Part shown: positions 36,003 through 47,174 of the stretch, piece after piece
How the letters are laid out: each line of letters starts with the position of its first letter
How positions within the stretch are numbered: the first letter of the stretch is position 1
Notes under the pieces: model-generated
What the model was told of the DNA's origin: nothing
The model's database searches: none
What the model saw: the letters and a program-made list of their open reading frames with translations, nothing else
Origin: Salvia splendens
Lineage: Eukaryota; Streptophyta; Magnoliopsida; Lamiales; Lamiaceae
Direction: 5' to 3'
DNA length: 64,000 nucleotides
Assembly (NCBI RefSeq): GCF_004379255.2
Contig: NC_056049.1
Span: 1,364,001-1,428,000, forward strand
Position numbers and translations under genes: made by a program

Positions 36003-37346
36003 GAGCATCCGCATCGGCGTCTCGAAGGGGGCTCGATCTCGTCCCAGCGAGACGAGACCGCATCGAGACGCCGATGTGGAGGCTCCGTCTCGTCGCTTAG
36101 CCCAGGGGAAGGGGGGGTGGCAGGCTGTCTCCCCACGCGCCAGCGCCACGTGCACATTGGGGAACTTGTTCGACAAGTACCTGCACATTGGGGAAAACAC
36201 TAGGAGACTGTGTTTGATGAACTTCTGCAAAGGCGTCCGGGTAGCCTTCACCGACGAATTTCTCCTGAACCCAAGCCACGTAGATTGTCAGTTTCTGCTC
36301 CGACTTCACGAACAAGTGCACGGATTCCCCGGGATGCTTGGCAGCGTCGATTGCATGCATTGGCAATGGAAGAATTGCCATGTGGCGTGGAGGGGATCAT
36401 ACACGAGCGGCCACAAAGGCACCCACCCCACCGTTATACTCGAGGCCGTTGCTGACTACCGGCTATGGATTTGGCATGCGTTTTTCGGGGTCCCCAGATT
36501 TCGCAGGCCATCAACTTCACCGCTAACAACCGCCAGTTTAAAATGGGGTACTATCTTGCCGACGACATCTATCCGAAGTGGCCAACCTTCGTGAAGACGT
36601 TCAACAGGCCGATAGACGACAAACAAGCTCTTTTGGCGCAGAAGCAAGAGGCTGCTCGCAAGGATGTGGAGAGAGCATTCGGGGTTCTACAAGCTCGATT
36701 CCACATTATCAAATCTCTGGCTCGTATGTGATTTATGGAGAATATGGTCGACATCATGTATACGTGCATAATCTTGCACAACATGATTGTCACCGACGAA
36801 GGACCTGCACCGGGAAATTGGTTCGACCCTGAAACCCCGGGAAGCTCTTCCGCAAGTAGTCCGCCTCGCAGTGGAGTGCATCCTTCTTTGCAAGAGCGGT
36901 TGTGTGTTCGGGCAAGGACACGTGATTCTATTGCCCACGCCCAACTCCAGGAGGATCTAATGGAGCATATTTGGGCAAAATTTGGCAACCGTTAGATGAT
37001 CACCGCATCACTTTCCATGATTATGCGGATTTCAATAAATTGTAATATTAGGATTTCAATTATGTATTTTCGTATTTTCGGATAATGTAATTTTCATGAT
37101 TTTTAATGCTTTTATGAATTATTAGTATTAATTTAATATTTCAATGAGATGTTAATTGAATTTGTTGGAAATAAAAATAAAAATAAAATTGAATGAATAG
37201 TTAAGGGATGAGATGGTTAAGAGATGGAGACGGATGCAGGTGTTGTCTCTTAGTTAAGAGATGTGGTAAAAAGTGCATTGGGGCCCATGAATAGTTAAAG
37301 GATGAGACAGTTAAGAGAGAGTATTGAGACATGGATGTGAATGGCC
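36003..37346 (+). mobile_element. Decayed PIF/Harbinger element with transposase remnants
   Basis: 1344 bp between TAA direct repeats (36000-36002 and 37347-37349). TIRs are imperfect: left gagcatccgcatcggcgtc, right complement ggccattcacatccatgtc. Near the left end the motif gcatcggcgtctcg is followed by its complement cgagacgccgatg, a subterminal hairpin. Transposase homology fills 36160-36995 but is interrupted. It lies between the two related secreted peptide genes. Confidence 0.8.
36160..36995 (+). pseudogene. PIF/Harbinger DDE transposase, broken
   Basis: Pieces in two frames. The first frame (about 36160-36500) has LFDKYLHIGENTR, GFPGMLGSVDCMHWQW with the first catalytic Asp, and LWIWHAFFGV. 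After a shift and a small deletion near 36500 the second frame gives NFTANNRQFKMGYYLADDIY and KDVERAFGVLQARF with the catalytic Glu, then a TGA at 36729-36731 where Trp is usual. The C-terminal part (YTCIILHNMIV) continues to 36995. The segment with the second catalytic Asp is lost and the N-terminus is missing, so this is non-functional. Confidence 0.8.
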
Positions 37347-37483
37347 TAAGGGGATGAACGAGGAAAGATCAAGCCAATGACAGATTTTGTGGATTGTCAT
37401 TTTCTTTGTACTTTCATTCTGTTTTCTTTGGGTTCGGTCATTCTTGTAAGGCTGCTGCTGCTGCATCGCACTATATATAGTCG

Positions 37484-37488
<5 letters not shown>

Positions 37489-37556
<68 letters not shown>
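37489..37556. repeat. (TA)n microsatellite
   Basis: A pure TA run of about 68 bases. Likely unstable in length between individuals and hard to assemble. ORFs rich in Tyr-Ile across it are artefacts. Confidence 0.9.
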
Positions 37557-37558
<2 letters not shown>

Positions 37559-39980
37559 CAATATACTCCATCAATTCATTATTATTAAATGAAGAAAACT
37601 TATATTCTCTCCGTTCAATGTTAATAGAGTTATTTTTCTATTTTGGGAAGTTATAAGATAATTGAGTCATTTCTATTTTTGACAAAAAATTTTCCTTTTA
37701 TTTTATTATCTCTTACTTTATTCACCATTCATTTAACATATTATTCTTAAACTCAGCGTCAACGTCAGAAAGAAATACATCTATTAATAAGAAATGGAGA
37801 GAGTACTACTAAATAATTTACTCAAAGGAATACATTTCGACATACTTGAAACTATATGTTCTTCCATGTGTGACAGTGTGAACTTATACAGTCATCAATG
37901 CTGACATTGCCATGCGCTTACATATAAAATATAATTTCTTCATTCCCTAAAAATAAACTCTTTTCTTTTCTTTTTATCTGTTGCTAAAAATAGAAACTTT
38001 TTATTTTATGAAATTTCTTTTTCTTTGATGACGTGAGATTTATTTTCCATTAGCACACTTTTTTTTATCTACTTTTACTTTACCAATTTTGCATTAAAAT
38101 CTGTGTCGTTTCAAAAGTTTCTATATCTGGAGGACGAAGGGAGTATGTATATATATTCAAAACATGTTTTTTTTTATCAATTTCTTTTTTATTGGAGAAT
38201 AAGTACAATTATAGATATGTAAGTAAATTAAATTTAGACATAAGATAATGTATATGGCCCATTGAAGCCCATCAAATGTAGCCCAGTTTTATCCTACAAA
38301 AGGAGCCCACCAAGTTCTGGCCCAATATGTTTCTATTGCATTTAAATGTCTTCGTGCTTTAATTTCATATTATAGTTATTAATTAGGATCTATCAAACTA
38401 TTCAAGTAGAGATTATAATTATTTTTTCGTATTTACTAATTTTTATCTTAAATTAGTATAATTGTTTAGTACGATCGATTATTCTATAACTATAGCATAT
38501 AGTTTTTGAAGGTTAAGTTTTTATAATCAATGGTAATTAGATATGACGAAGTGATACAAGATTTTGATATAAATTCGATCACAATTGTTTTCTCGGAATC
38601 CTCTATCCATTTATAAATCAATCTTCCTTGGGACGAATGGAGTATCATCTTAACCGAGACGAAGGGAGTACTACTTTAATTAATGATTCAATATCATTTC
38701 AGGCATCCTCTAAATAGTACTGCTACATGTTAGTATTTACTTAATAGACAAAATTATTATTCATATAAAAATTAAAAAAGAGAAAAATATTAATTAACAA
38801 CCCCATGTGATACCTATGGTTTATGAAGTTTGATCAAATTTTGGTTTGTCTCGCACTGTTTTCAAATTTAAATGACAAATCATTAAGTTTGAAAAATTCT
38901 TAAATATAATCATGATAACTTTTTGAGCGTAAGCCGATTTTAAATTGGTGCACACATGTAAACTTTTTATGATGTCTATGAATATTGCCGTACATGTGTA
39001 CTAATGACACGATGCATACGACTAAATAATATCGTTTTAAGCCTAAAAACTGAAAACTAAAAAAATAATAAAATTTGGTCAAATGGAATAATTGAAAATT
39101 CTAAAACTTTATAATTTATCATTTAAATTTTAAAAGGTGCTAGACAAATCTGAATTTAACCAAATTTTATAATTTTATAATTAACTATTCATAAAAGTTA
39201 CTGGAAATCACGAATGCGCAAACTGTATTATTGAAAGTATTTTTTGTAATTCACTCATTAACTAAACCAATCATTTTCTGTACCAAACACCAATGAGTCC
39301 GTGACACTTCTGCTAAAGGTAAAAAAGTTATCACACTTTGTAATATACTAAAAACGTTAAGAGATAGTCCAAAAAGGACAACTTCCCATCAATATTATAC
39401 AACCACCAATTTCACAACAATTCATATCTTCCCCACCCTCCACAACCACCACCTCCGATCGCATCCCACCGGCGACTCGAATGACTGAATTTAAAAGAAT
39501 TTGTTAGTGGACCGAGGCCGAGATGAGCCCACTATTGTCCGGCCCTCTACACCGGCCCCATACTTGGACAATGGCAGCGCTGTCTCCGATGATCTCTCGT
39601 TGCAGACCTAATATATTCATTGCTTCGAGGTATGTCGATTTTGTCAAGATCAACACATAAAAATTTAGTGATCAAAACATATTCGCATTATGTGTCTATA
39701 TTACAGAAATATTGTTATGTCTATCTTTTCTTTCTCACTTTAAACAATTGTTTGTAATAATACGGATGGAGAGAGTTTTTTGAAAGACAATGCTAAAGTA
39801 ATAAAACGAAATATTATAGGAAAACAAAGCAAAGTTCTAAAACAATATAAAAATTAATCAGACAGGAGATAAAGGAGTACAACGTTTCAAAATAAAAAAT
39901 GAAGGGAGCCAAATATGTACCGCTTAATGTTTAGAGATATACGTTTTTTCAATATTAGAAGTAGATCTGAATATTTTTTT
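37557..39980. other. AT-rich intergenic DNA with MITE fragments
   Basis: No gene seen. Stowaway-like ends occur as fragments, for example ctccgttcaatgttaata near 37609, ggagagagta near 37796-37805 and gaggacgaagggagta near 38130. A GC-richer patch at 39430-39635 holds short open stretches in both directions with a GT donor-like site at 39630, perhaps an old gene fragment of unknown origin. Confidence 0.45.
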
Positions 39981-40461
39981 GATCCACCAACTTTACTAAA
40001 GTATCAATTTTGGTTTGTAACATTCGATAATATCTTCTGAAGTTCATTAACTTTGATATAATATCGTTTGGGCTACTTTTTTACTGTTTTAAACTTTTTT
40101 AGATGAAAAAACCCTGAAGGACATTTCAGTCTATTTATTCACTTTTCTTTACAAAAATATTTAATTTATCTCTTAATTTTTCCTCTTTATAATAAGAGAG
40201 AGGGACAAAATGAGAAGAAAAGAGAAAAAAAGAAGGAAGAAAGGGGAAAAAAAATTAAGAGAGATAAATTAAATATTTTAATAAAGAAAATAGATCAAAT
40301 CGATTGATATGTTCTTTATGGATTTGAGGGTATTTTTGTCCAAAAAAGTTTGAAACAGTGAAAAAGTAGCTCAAACGATATTACATTGAAGTTAATAAAC
40401 TTAAAAAGATATTTTCAAATGTAAAGAACCAAAATTGATATCTTGGCAAAGTTTGCGGACC
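39981..40461. repeat. Long foldback (inverted repeat) element
   Basis: About 480 bp that is nearly self-complementary end to end. The left arm has gatccaccaactttac and gtatcaattttggtttg; the right arm has caaaattgatatcttgg and caaagtttgcggacc. Inner arms also pair (cgtttgggctactttttta with aaaaagtagctcaaacg; tttaatttatctcttaa with ttaagagagataaatta). A transcript would form a long hairpin. Likely a foldback MITE. Family and target duplication not determined. Confidence 0.75.
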
Positions 40462-41226
40462 TAAATAAATGTTCGCTCTTATTTTTAATAATTGTTATTT
40501 ATAATATATAAATATTTATTGTAATTATCATTCTTTACATTCTAATTATATCAAATCCACCAAATTTATGGGATAACTTTTCCACCAAAATGAGTTTGAT
40601 TTTCGGGGCCCAAACGGGCTTTGTTTTTTATTACGGGCTTCAAATGAGTAATTTATCGACAGTCAAACAAACATACAAAAACTTTGATCAGTGTGCTTAT
40701 CCATCATTATCTTATTATTTCCGTATCCATCATTTTCTTATTATTTCCAAATTCCAGCCAATCAAACAAGGGTACAAAGAGAAGAGGGAGATATGATATG
40801 CCAAAAAAATTCCTTTATATTTTACATGCTATACATGCATTCGGTTCATTTCAATGTTTTCGTACTTTAATTTATTGTTGTATAAAAATTAATTTGAATT
40901 TATTACATCCAGGCTGCAAAGTTTATAATTTGAAATATATTAAAAATGGAGTATATTTTATTAGGATAGATTCAGGGCTTGATGGATGTCCATGAAATTG
41001 GAGGTCACGTGCAGCTTAATATAACTTGAAAAGATGATTTAAAGCACGTGCAGCTTAATATACACGCTACTAGATTACTAATAATCTAGATCCTTCTACA
41101 TTTTCAGAGACGGCGCAGAACGAGATGCCGACATATTATTTTTTTATTAAAGTAATAATACAATATTGTAATTGGATATTGAAACTATGCTTTAGTTAAC
41201 TAAAAGGTTGGTTACTAAACATAGTA
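40462..41226. other. AT-rich intergenic DNA, no gene seen
   Basis: Short ORFs only, no family features. An agcacgtgcagcttaatata word is repeated near 41006 and 41044 (local duplication of about 38 bp). Confidence 0.5.
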
Positions 41227-41404
41227 CTCCCCCGTCTCGCACTACTTGCACTTATTTCCTTTCTGAGCGTCCCAAGTTATTTGCACTCTTTCCATTTTTA
41301 GTAACAATTTATACCTACAGCCGTAATTGTTGACTTTGTCTATCACTCATTCCTTAATCTCCGTGCCCAAAAGGAAATGTGCGAGTAGTGCGGGACGGAG
41401 GGAG
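41227..41404. mobile_element. Stowaway-like MITE
   Basis: A 178-bp element with TA on both sides (41225-41226, 41405-41406). The left ctcccccgtctcgcactact is complementary to the right agtagtgcgggacggaggg. It lies about 105 bp upstream of the TATA box of the second secreted peptide gene, so it is part of that gene's promoter region. Confidence 0.85.
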
Positions 41405-41509
41405 TATAATTAAACCTTTTTCCTTTTTTTCTAAATTTCCTTTCGTGGCTTACGGGCGAAGCTAGGTTAACCCAAGTGGTGGGCAGCCAATATTCAAATT
41501 GCTCTTCAC

Positions 41510-41517
41510 TATATAAG
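41510..41517 (+). promoter_or_regulatory. TATA box of the second small secreted peptide gene
   Basis: tatataag about 98 bp before the ATG at 41608, giving a leader of roughly 65-70 nt without need for an intron. Confidence 0.55.
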
Positions 41518-41607
41518 TAGCTCACAAATTCACTTTATTCTTCTGATTGTTGAATTTGCTAACCACTTCTTTTCTTCTTCTATAAAGATACTCACTCGGG
41601 AGTTGCA

Positions 41608-41868
41608 ATGAAATCGAGTTGGGTAAAATTGGCGGTGATTTTGCATTTACTGATTCTCTCGCAATGCATGCGGCATCCGAATGGTATTTCTGTTTCGGAT
41701 CAAAGGAAGCCCTCTTTCTCTGGAATAAATGACAATCATCCGACAGCGCCGCCGGAAGCAAAGACAGGAGGCAATCGTTGGTCTGCCGCACCGCTGGAGA
41801 CAGTGTTTGAGCCAGAATCAGATCCACCACCTAAGCCACCTCCTCCCACTTGCTTACCTTTTTGTTGA
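41608..41868 (+). CDS. Small secreted peptide precursor, copy 2 (family not recognised)
   Basis: An 86-residue ORF related to the peptide at 35096. Residues 1-20 form a signal peptide (KLAVILHLLILSQC). The mature chain carries a short basic segment (DQRKPSFSG), NDNHPTAPP, and the family C-terminal block EPESDPPPKP followed by CLPFC. Cysteines are again few: the one at the predicted cleavage edge and two near the C-terminus. Compared with copy 1 the middle is divergent while the tail is almost fixed, a pattern seen when the tail is the functional part (inference). Single exon, own TATA box, same orientation as copy 1, about 6.5 kb away. Confidence 0.7.
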   Translation: MKSSWVKLAVILHLLILSQCMRHPNGISVSDQRKPSFSGINDNHPTAPPEAKTGGNRWSAAPLETVFEPESDPPPKPPPPTCLPFC

Positions 41869-42970
41869 TGGTTAGCCAATCTTTTTATAATATACTCTCT
41901 CTCTCTCTCTCTCTCATATGCCAACAACTGTCTACAATTTTCTTGGATTTGCTGCATTATGTGAAGAGATTCTGTTGAATTTAAGTGGTAGTGAAGCAAA
42001 TCCCAAGATCTAGTGATGATTGGAGATGAAAAGGGTGATTGTAATTGAATTGTTCCTTTCTGCTGTGGGGGTATAAATGTGTCTGAATTGTTCCATTGAA
42101 TTTACTTCCTCTTCTGTCCGCGAATTTTAAGAAATGTAAGTGGAACATGGATCTCACTTGTATATATTACTTTTAAATGATATACGAGTGAAATGAGTTA
42201 GTCGAATATGGAGACCTCTTTACCTTTATAGTAATTATAAACAGGAACTCATATTTGCGGATAGAAGGATTAGATATAAGAGTATTTATTTTATTTGATG
42301 GTGAAATTGAAGATGAATTTGGGGTTTATGCGTTGGATTTGATGATGTAGTATTTGTCTGTTTTATGATCAATTGTTTTGGTTTTTCATGGTGCAGAGTT
42401 TTGAAGATGTAGGAGAGCAGCAGATATAGGGTTTGGAAGGAAAACAACACAATAAAGAGGAAGATACCCACACAAATAAGATATAGGTTAATTGTTTGGA
42501 TGCAACAGTTTTGTGATGTTCTTTTATTTAAGGTTATATCAATTCAACACCTAGAACAGAAATAAAGATTTGTTTTCCAACGTTGCTAATCTTTCTCTCT
42601 CCGCTAATGCTTTTCTCTCCATTTACCAGTCAAATTTGTCAACAATCATTTTCCAACCTTATCTGAACTGCAATAAAAGAATATCATAAAAGCAATAATT
42701 AATTAATGTGTCGTTTAATGCTCAATACGCTTTACTAACCATTTGTTTTAAAGGCATATAGGAATTTTATAAAATCTGAAAACATAAAATTAATTCAATA
42801 ATTAGAGTTTTCCATTGATTTTATAGTTGACTAAATTATTTGGAATTCAATACGAAAATTTCATTGTGATTCAAGTCAATAGTTAGAATTCTCATTCAAA
42901 TTTGATTGACTGATAGCAAATTAAATATTTCAGTTGACTTAAATATTGACCGATCAAATATGTTTAAAAC
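41869..42970. other. 3' flank and intergenic DNA
   Basis: Begins with the trailer of the second peptide gene, including a CT microsatellite at 41894-41915. No other gene was recognised. Confidence 0.5.
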
Positions 42971-42971
42971 T

Positions 42972-45492
42972 TCACACACTACACACATTTCACGCACTAC
43001 ACATTTAACACACTACACACTACACATTTCACAAACTACACACTTCACACAATTCACACACTACAAACACTACTCACATTTCACACATTTCAAGCATCAT
43101 ATTTTTGAGTTTTTTTAGCTTTTAGATTTTTTTTTAGATCCTAACCTAACCGAATAAAAAAAATGAAATTTTTCAAAAGCTTAAACTGCATCAAACCGAA
43201 AAACTGAACTAAAATTAAATTTTAGATTGTGTGAAGTGTGTGTAGAGTGTGTATTTCGTGTAAAATTTGTAAGTGTGTGTAATGTGTGTACAATGTGTAT
43301 ATTTTGTGTAGTGTGTTTATTTTGTGTGCAATGTGTGTATTTTTTGTGTATAGTGTGTGAAATGTGTGTAGTGTGTGAAGTGTGTGTAGTGTGTGAAATG
43401 TGTGAAGTGTGTGAACTGTAACGCCCCGACTTTTCGCATCTTTTATTTTGATTATTCTAGAAAGAGCGTCAAACTTTAAGTCGAACGCCGTCCTTATTAT
43501 ATTTCGAGAATTTATGGAGTTGTTATCCAAGAGCCTAATTTCTATTTTGCTATTTATGAATCAAAAGCCCAAGTCTTTCCATGTTTTATTTTCGATTACT
43601 CGATCAAAGTGAAGAAAGTTTCGATAGAACTAGACGATTAAAGGAGCATTGGATATTAAAGGAGCATTGGATGTTTACGACCGATCAAGAGAATTTTCGA
43701 TTTTCATTTAGTACAAAAGAATTCTAGTCCAAATAAGCAATCAAGTCCATAACGATCTAAAATACAAGTGTTGGGCTATGTCTTTTTTTTTTCTCTCGAG
43801 TCCAAGTTCTTTTATGCTCTGCCCAATAGTGGAAGATCAGCCACTTGAAGCCAACCTATCTCTTTCCCGCTTCCTGCAGTGAGCAAACAAAGCCATTTAA
43901 TACCAAGACCTGTGCAACCACCGTATTAGTAGAAATGAGACAGCCATGCTTTTCCAACAGCCTACAAACCTGAAGCATTCAAAGAAGGAGGAGTTATTAA
44001 AGTTAAGTACATCTACACAAAATGTCAAAACCTGACTGTCCCTAATCAAAATCTTGACCAAATCCCAATAAGTTATAGGAGCTGCAACAAGAACACAATC
44101 TCCATGTAAGTCCTTGGAGTACAATCTGCACCGAAGTACTACTCAATTAATGATAAAGTAATAAGCAACAACTAAAAAGGAGAGCCAACAAGATTATACC
44201 AAATCAGCTCCAATAAAGCCACGAGTATACACTACAAAGGCTGTCACAACAGCTAGCAAGAAGCTAAGAGGGGGCAGACTTCCTTGGCCATACCGGAAAC
44301 AACCAACAAAGACCAAAGGGACAGGATCCTTTGGCAGAGATTAAGGCAGACCCAATCCCAACAAGCTGCAATCCCTCTGCCAAAATCCCAACAACAAGCA
44401 GATTTTCAGCCTATATATATGTGCCTCCATCCAGTCCCAACTCTTTCTCACACCAATTGCAAAATCTCAAAATCATAATCAAAGTAGCAGTAGCTTGAGT
44501 ATGCAGCAAGAGAAACACAACTGATCAGAGGACAATCTCCGCGAGTTAAAGTCGGAGAGAAAAATTCAAGTTTGGGAAATTAAACAAACGAGGTGGGCTT
44601 TTCTAACTAAAGTATTTTATGGGCTTTCTTATGTGCAAGTTTTCTATTTAAGATATGATATGCTTTCAGTTATTTACGTTTCAAGTATGTTTGCTCTCAG
44701 TTATTTACGTTCCCAATATGTATGCTTTGAGTTATTTAAGTTATCAGTATGTTTTGTCTTGCCTAGTTTTGTTTTGAACTTTGCCTATCTCTTTGTCTAG
44801 CAAGGGAGATGTCCCTCTAGACCAATTCAGTTTAAGCGAATCCGGGTCTGTAAGTGGGATGAACCCATACATTCTCAATTCACACAGTTTCAGATATGAC
44901 ATTAGTTCAAGGAAAATAGATCGCTATCACAGATTTTTACTATAGAAATGATTTAGTGTCCTCGGGTCTTTTAAGCGAAAACCCCGAGTTCACTCAATAG
45001 TGGCTTGACAAAATCAGTTTCTTTTCACTAAAATATATTTCGGCACGTGTCCACTGAGTACACTAAGTACTCAGCCCTGCATATGTTTAAAAAATGTACA
45101 GGTTGAGCAGTGATGACAATGGGCGGTGTTGAGCACAGACAACAAAGATCTTTCGATAGAGTAGTACTTGGATGCATTGTGTCTCCATACACGGTGTCAT
45201 TCGCTCTTGAACACTTCCGCACATGTCTAGTTCAATTTCAGTTTTGTTAGTCCGAATTAATGATATTCCTAATATGTTCGCACTCTGATACATTTTGAAT
45301 ATTTTTAGTTTTCCAAAGTTTATGTTCAGTTGTCCAAAAGTTTTTTCTCCTTTCTTCCCCGCTTCTTTCACCCTCACTTGGTCGCAGTAAACCGAACTTT
45401 CTATCCCTAGAAAGTGCGGTCGTGACTTGAACTGTGTGAAATGTGTGTATTGTGTGAAATTTGTGAAATGTGTGTAGTATGTAAAGTGTGTG
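42972..45492. repeat. CA/GT-rich inverted arms, interrupted by an LTR
   Basis: 42972-43095 is made of degenerate units such as cacactacacatttcaca. 43226-43416 plus 45433-45492 is the complement type, gtgtgaagtgtgtgtagtg. Between the arms lies 43096-43225, an A/T-rich loop. The two arms are inverted relative to each other, so a transcript or single strand could fold. The right arm is split by the solo LTR. ORFs across it (Cys-Val or His-Thr repeats) are not genes. Confidence 0.65.
43417..45427 (+). mobile_element. Solo LTR of a Ty3/gypsy chromovirus (Tekay-like)
   Basis: About 2.0 kb flanked by the 5-bp direct repeat tgaac (43412-43416 and 45428-45432). It starts TGTAACGCCCCGAC and ends GGTCGTGACT, close to the usual chromovirus termini. 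A late segment has actaagtactcagccctgca and acaggttgagcag, words typical of Tekay-type LTRs. No internal protein domains were found and only one LTR is present, so recombination between two LTRs probably removed the rest. Confidence 0.75.
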
Positions 45493-47130
45493 TGGAATTT
45501 TCAATTATTAAAATTTTTAAAATTTTAATTTTATTATAAAATTGTGATGATATTAAATTTAAATATAATATAAAATAATATTTATATAATTTAGTTAAAA
45601 TTTAAAATAAGAAGAAAGGAATATGAAATGGAATGGAATAGTCATTCCTTAGCTAAATGGATGGAATGTCTATTCCCATATGGAATGGAATGACAAGTCC
45701 AAATCGAATGGTGATTCCTAAGAAAAAAATTTACCAAGCAAAGGAATAGAATGAAGGTAGGAATGTCATTCTATTCCATCATACCAAGTACAGCTCATCT
45801 AAGCCCATGTATATATTTCGTTTCGCCTGTAATAGGATTTACCCATATGGTAAAGCCCACATAACAATAATGCAGCAAATAACCCATTAAAATTGTCATA
45901 TGTATAACATTTGAAACATACTATTGCTTATTTTGGCCCATTATATGCAAAGTCTAAGACTTGTCTTTTAAAAATAGAAACTATTTTTAATTTGGATCAT
46001 CTTTTTAAATAGAAACTTTCTTAATTTTTTATTTTAGGAAGTGCACCCCCAATCCACTAACTCTATTTCCACTATATTTTCTCTTACTCTCTCTTATTTT
46101 ATTCATTTTTCTCTTCCTCTCTCTTAAATTACCACTTTTTTCAAGAATAGAATTTATGTTATATTAACTTTTTCGAACTCATTTTGTTTTTTGTTTTATT
46201 TCTTAGAAGTCCGTTTCAAGTCAAATAGAAACTCCTATACTATGACGGGGGGAGTATATACACACCCAACAAATCTTATTTCATCATAAAATAATCCATA
46301 TATAATATATCAAAGATAAACAATATTTGTGAATATCCAAAGCAAAAAATTAGCGAGCAAATATAATTATATAATACTTCATTCGTTTCACAAGAATATA
46401 AACTCTTTCTCTTTTAGTTCATTCCATAAGAATATGCACTTTCTAATTTTGGAAACTCTTTTTTCTGTAATAAGGTGAGATTCACTCTCTATTAACCGTA
46501 CTTTAATTATTTATTATTTTTATTTTATTAATTTTGTATTAAAACTCATGCCAAATTCAAAGTGTCTATTCTTTTGGAAGAAAGGAGTAAGAAATATGAA
46601 CAATGACCATACAAATAATAAAAAGTTTAACTCAAAAGCAAAAGAGCATTAACGGATTAATAAAATCTAACATTAGTGTTACACAATAATGTGATCATCC
46701 ACACAAGCGGCACCGACACAGCAACTGCTACGAACTTCTGAAACTGAGATCTGAAGATAACTGGGTGTGTATTGTAATGTCAATGGTTGTGAAATTAGTA
46801 CTATAGTCTTTTCTAAAATTTATGTCTAACCGAATTTTTAATGGCACTATCTACCCCTATTATTCATCCATTTTGTCTTACCTTCTTTAACATATGGACA
46901 CGTATTGCACTCAACCTATAGCATTGGCTCTTTACTGTCAATAACTACTAATTTCTGTAACTAATTAACAATATTTACATCCACATGGTTGTATTTTGTA
47001 CTATTCCCATTTCAAAAGTTCATAGGTGAATAGGAGAGAGAATTCACGAATTCAACTCATTAAAGAACCTAATTGAATGAAAGAAGACTTTACATATTAA
47101 CTTAAATCACTACTTAACTTAAAATTCCCT
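45493..47130. other. Intergenic DNA upstream of PPO
   Basis: AT-rich. A segment at 45625-45785 is built from ggaatggaat / attccattc words in opposing directions and looks like a small inverted-repeat element. A Stowaway-like fragment spans roughly 46375-46590 (cattcgtttcacaag to aagaaaggagta). No gene seen. Confidence 0.5.
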
Positions 47131-47138
47131 ATATAAAG
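47131..47138 (+). promoter_or_regulatory. TATA box of the polyphenol oxidase gene
   Basis: tatataaa 37 bp before the ATG at 47175, so the transcript leader would be very short (about 10-15 nt). Confidence 0.55.
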
Positions 47139-47174
47139 GTGGATGTAGCACACTAAGAAGTCACACCAAAAAAC

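Noticed and set aside
35944..36160. N-terminal extension of the decayed Harbinger transposase frame
   Set aside because: The frame opens outside the TIR and its first ~70 codons show no transposase similarity; chance open frame across the element border.
37311..37592. ORFs rich in Tyr-Ile on both strands
   Set aside because: Produced by the (TA)n microsatellite.
43222..43530. ORFs with Cys-Val or His-Thr-Leu repeats on both strands
   Set aside because: They are translations of the GTGTGTAG-type simple repeats and have no start context or homology.
43897..44478. Short ORFs in the 43-45 kb region
   Set aside because: They lie within the solo LTR and show no protein-domain similarity.
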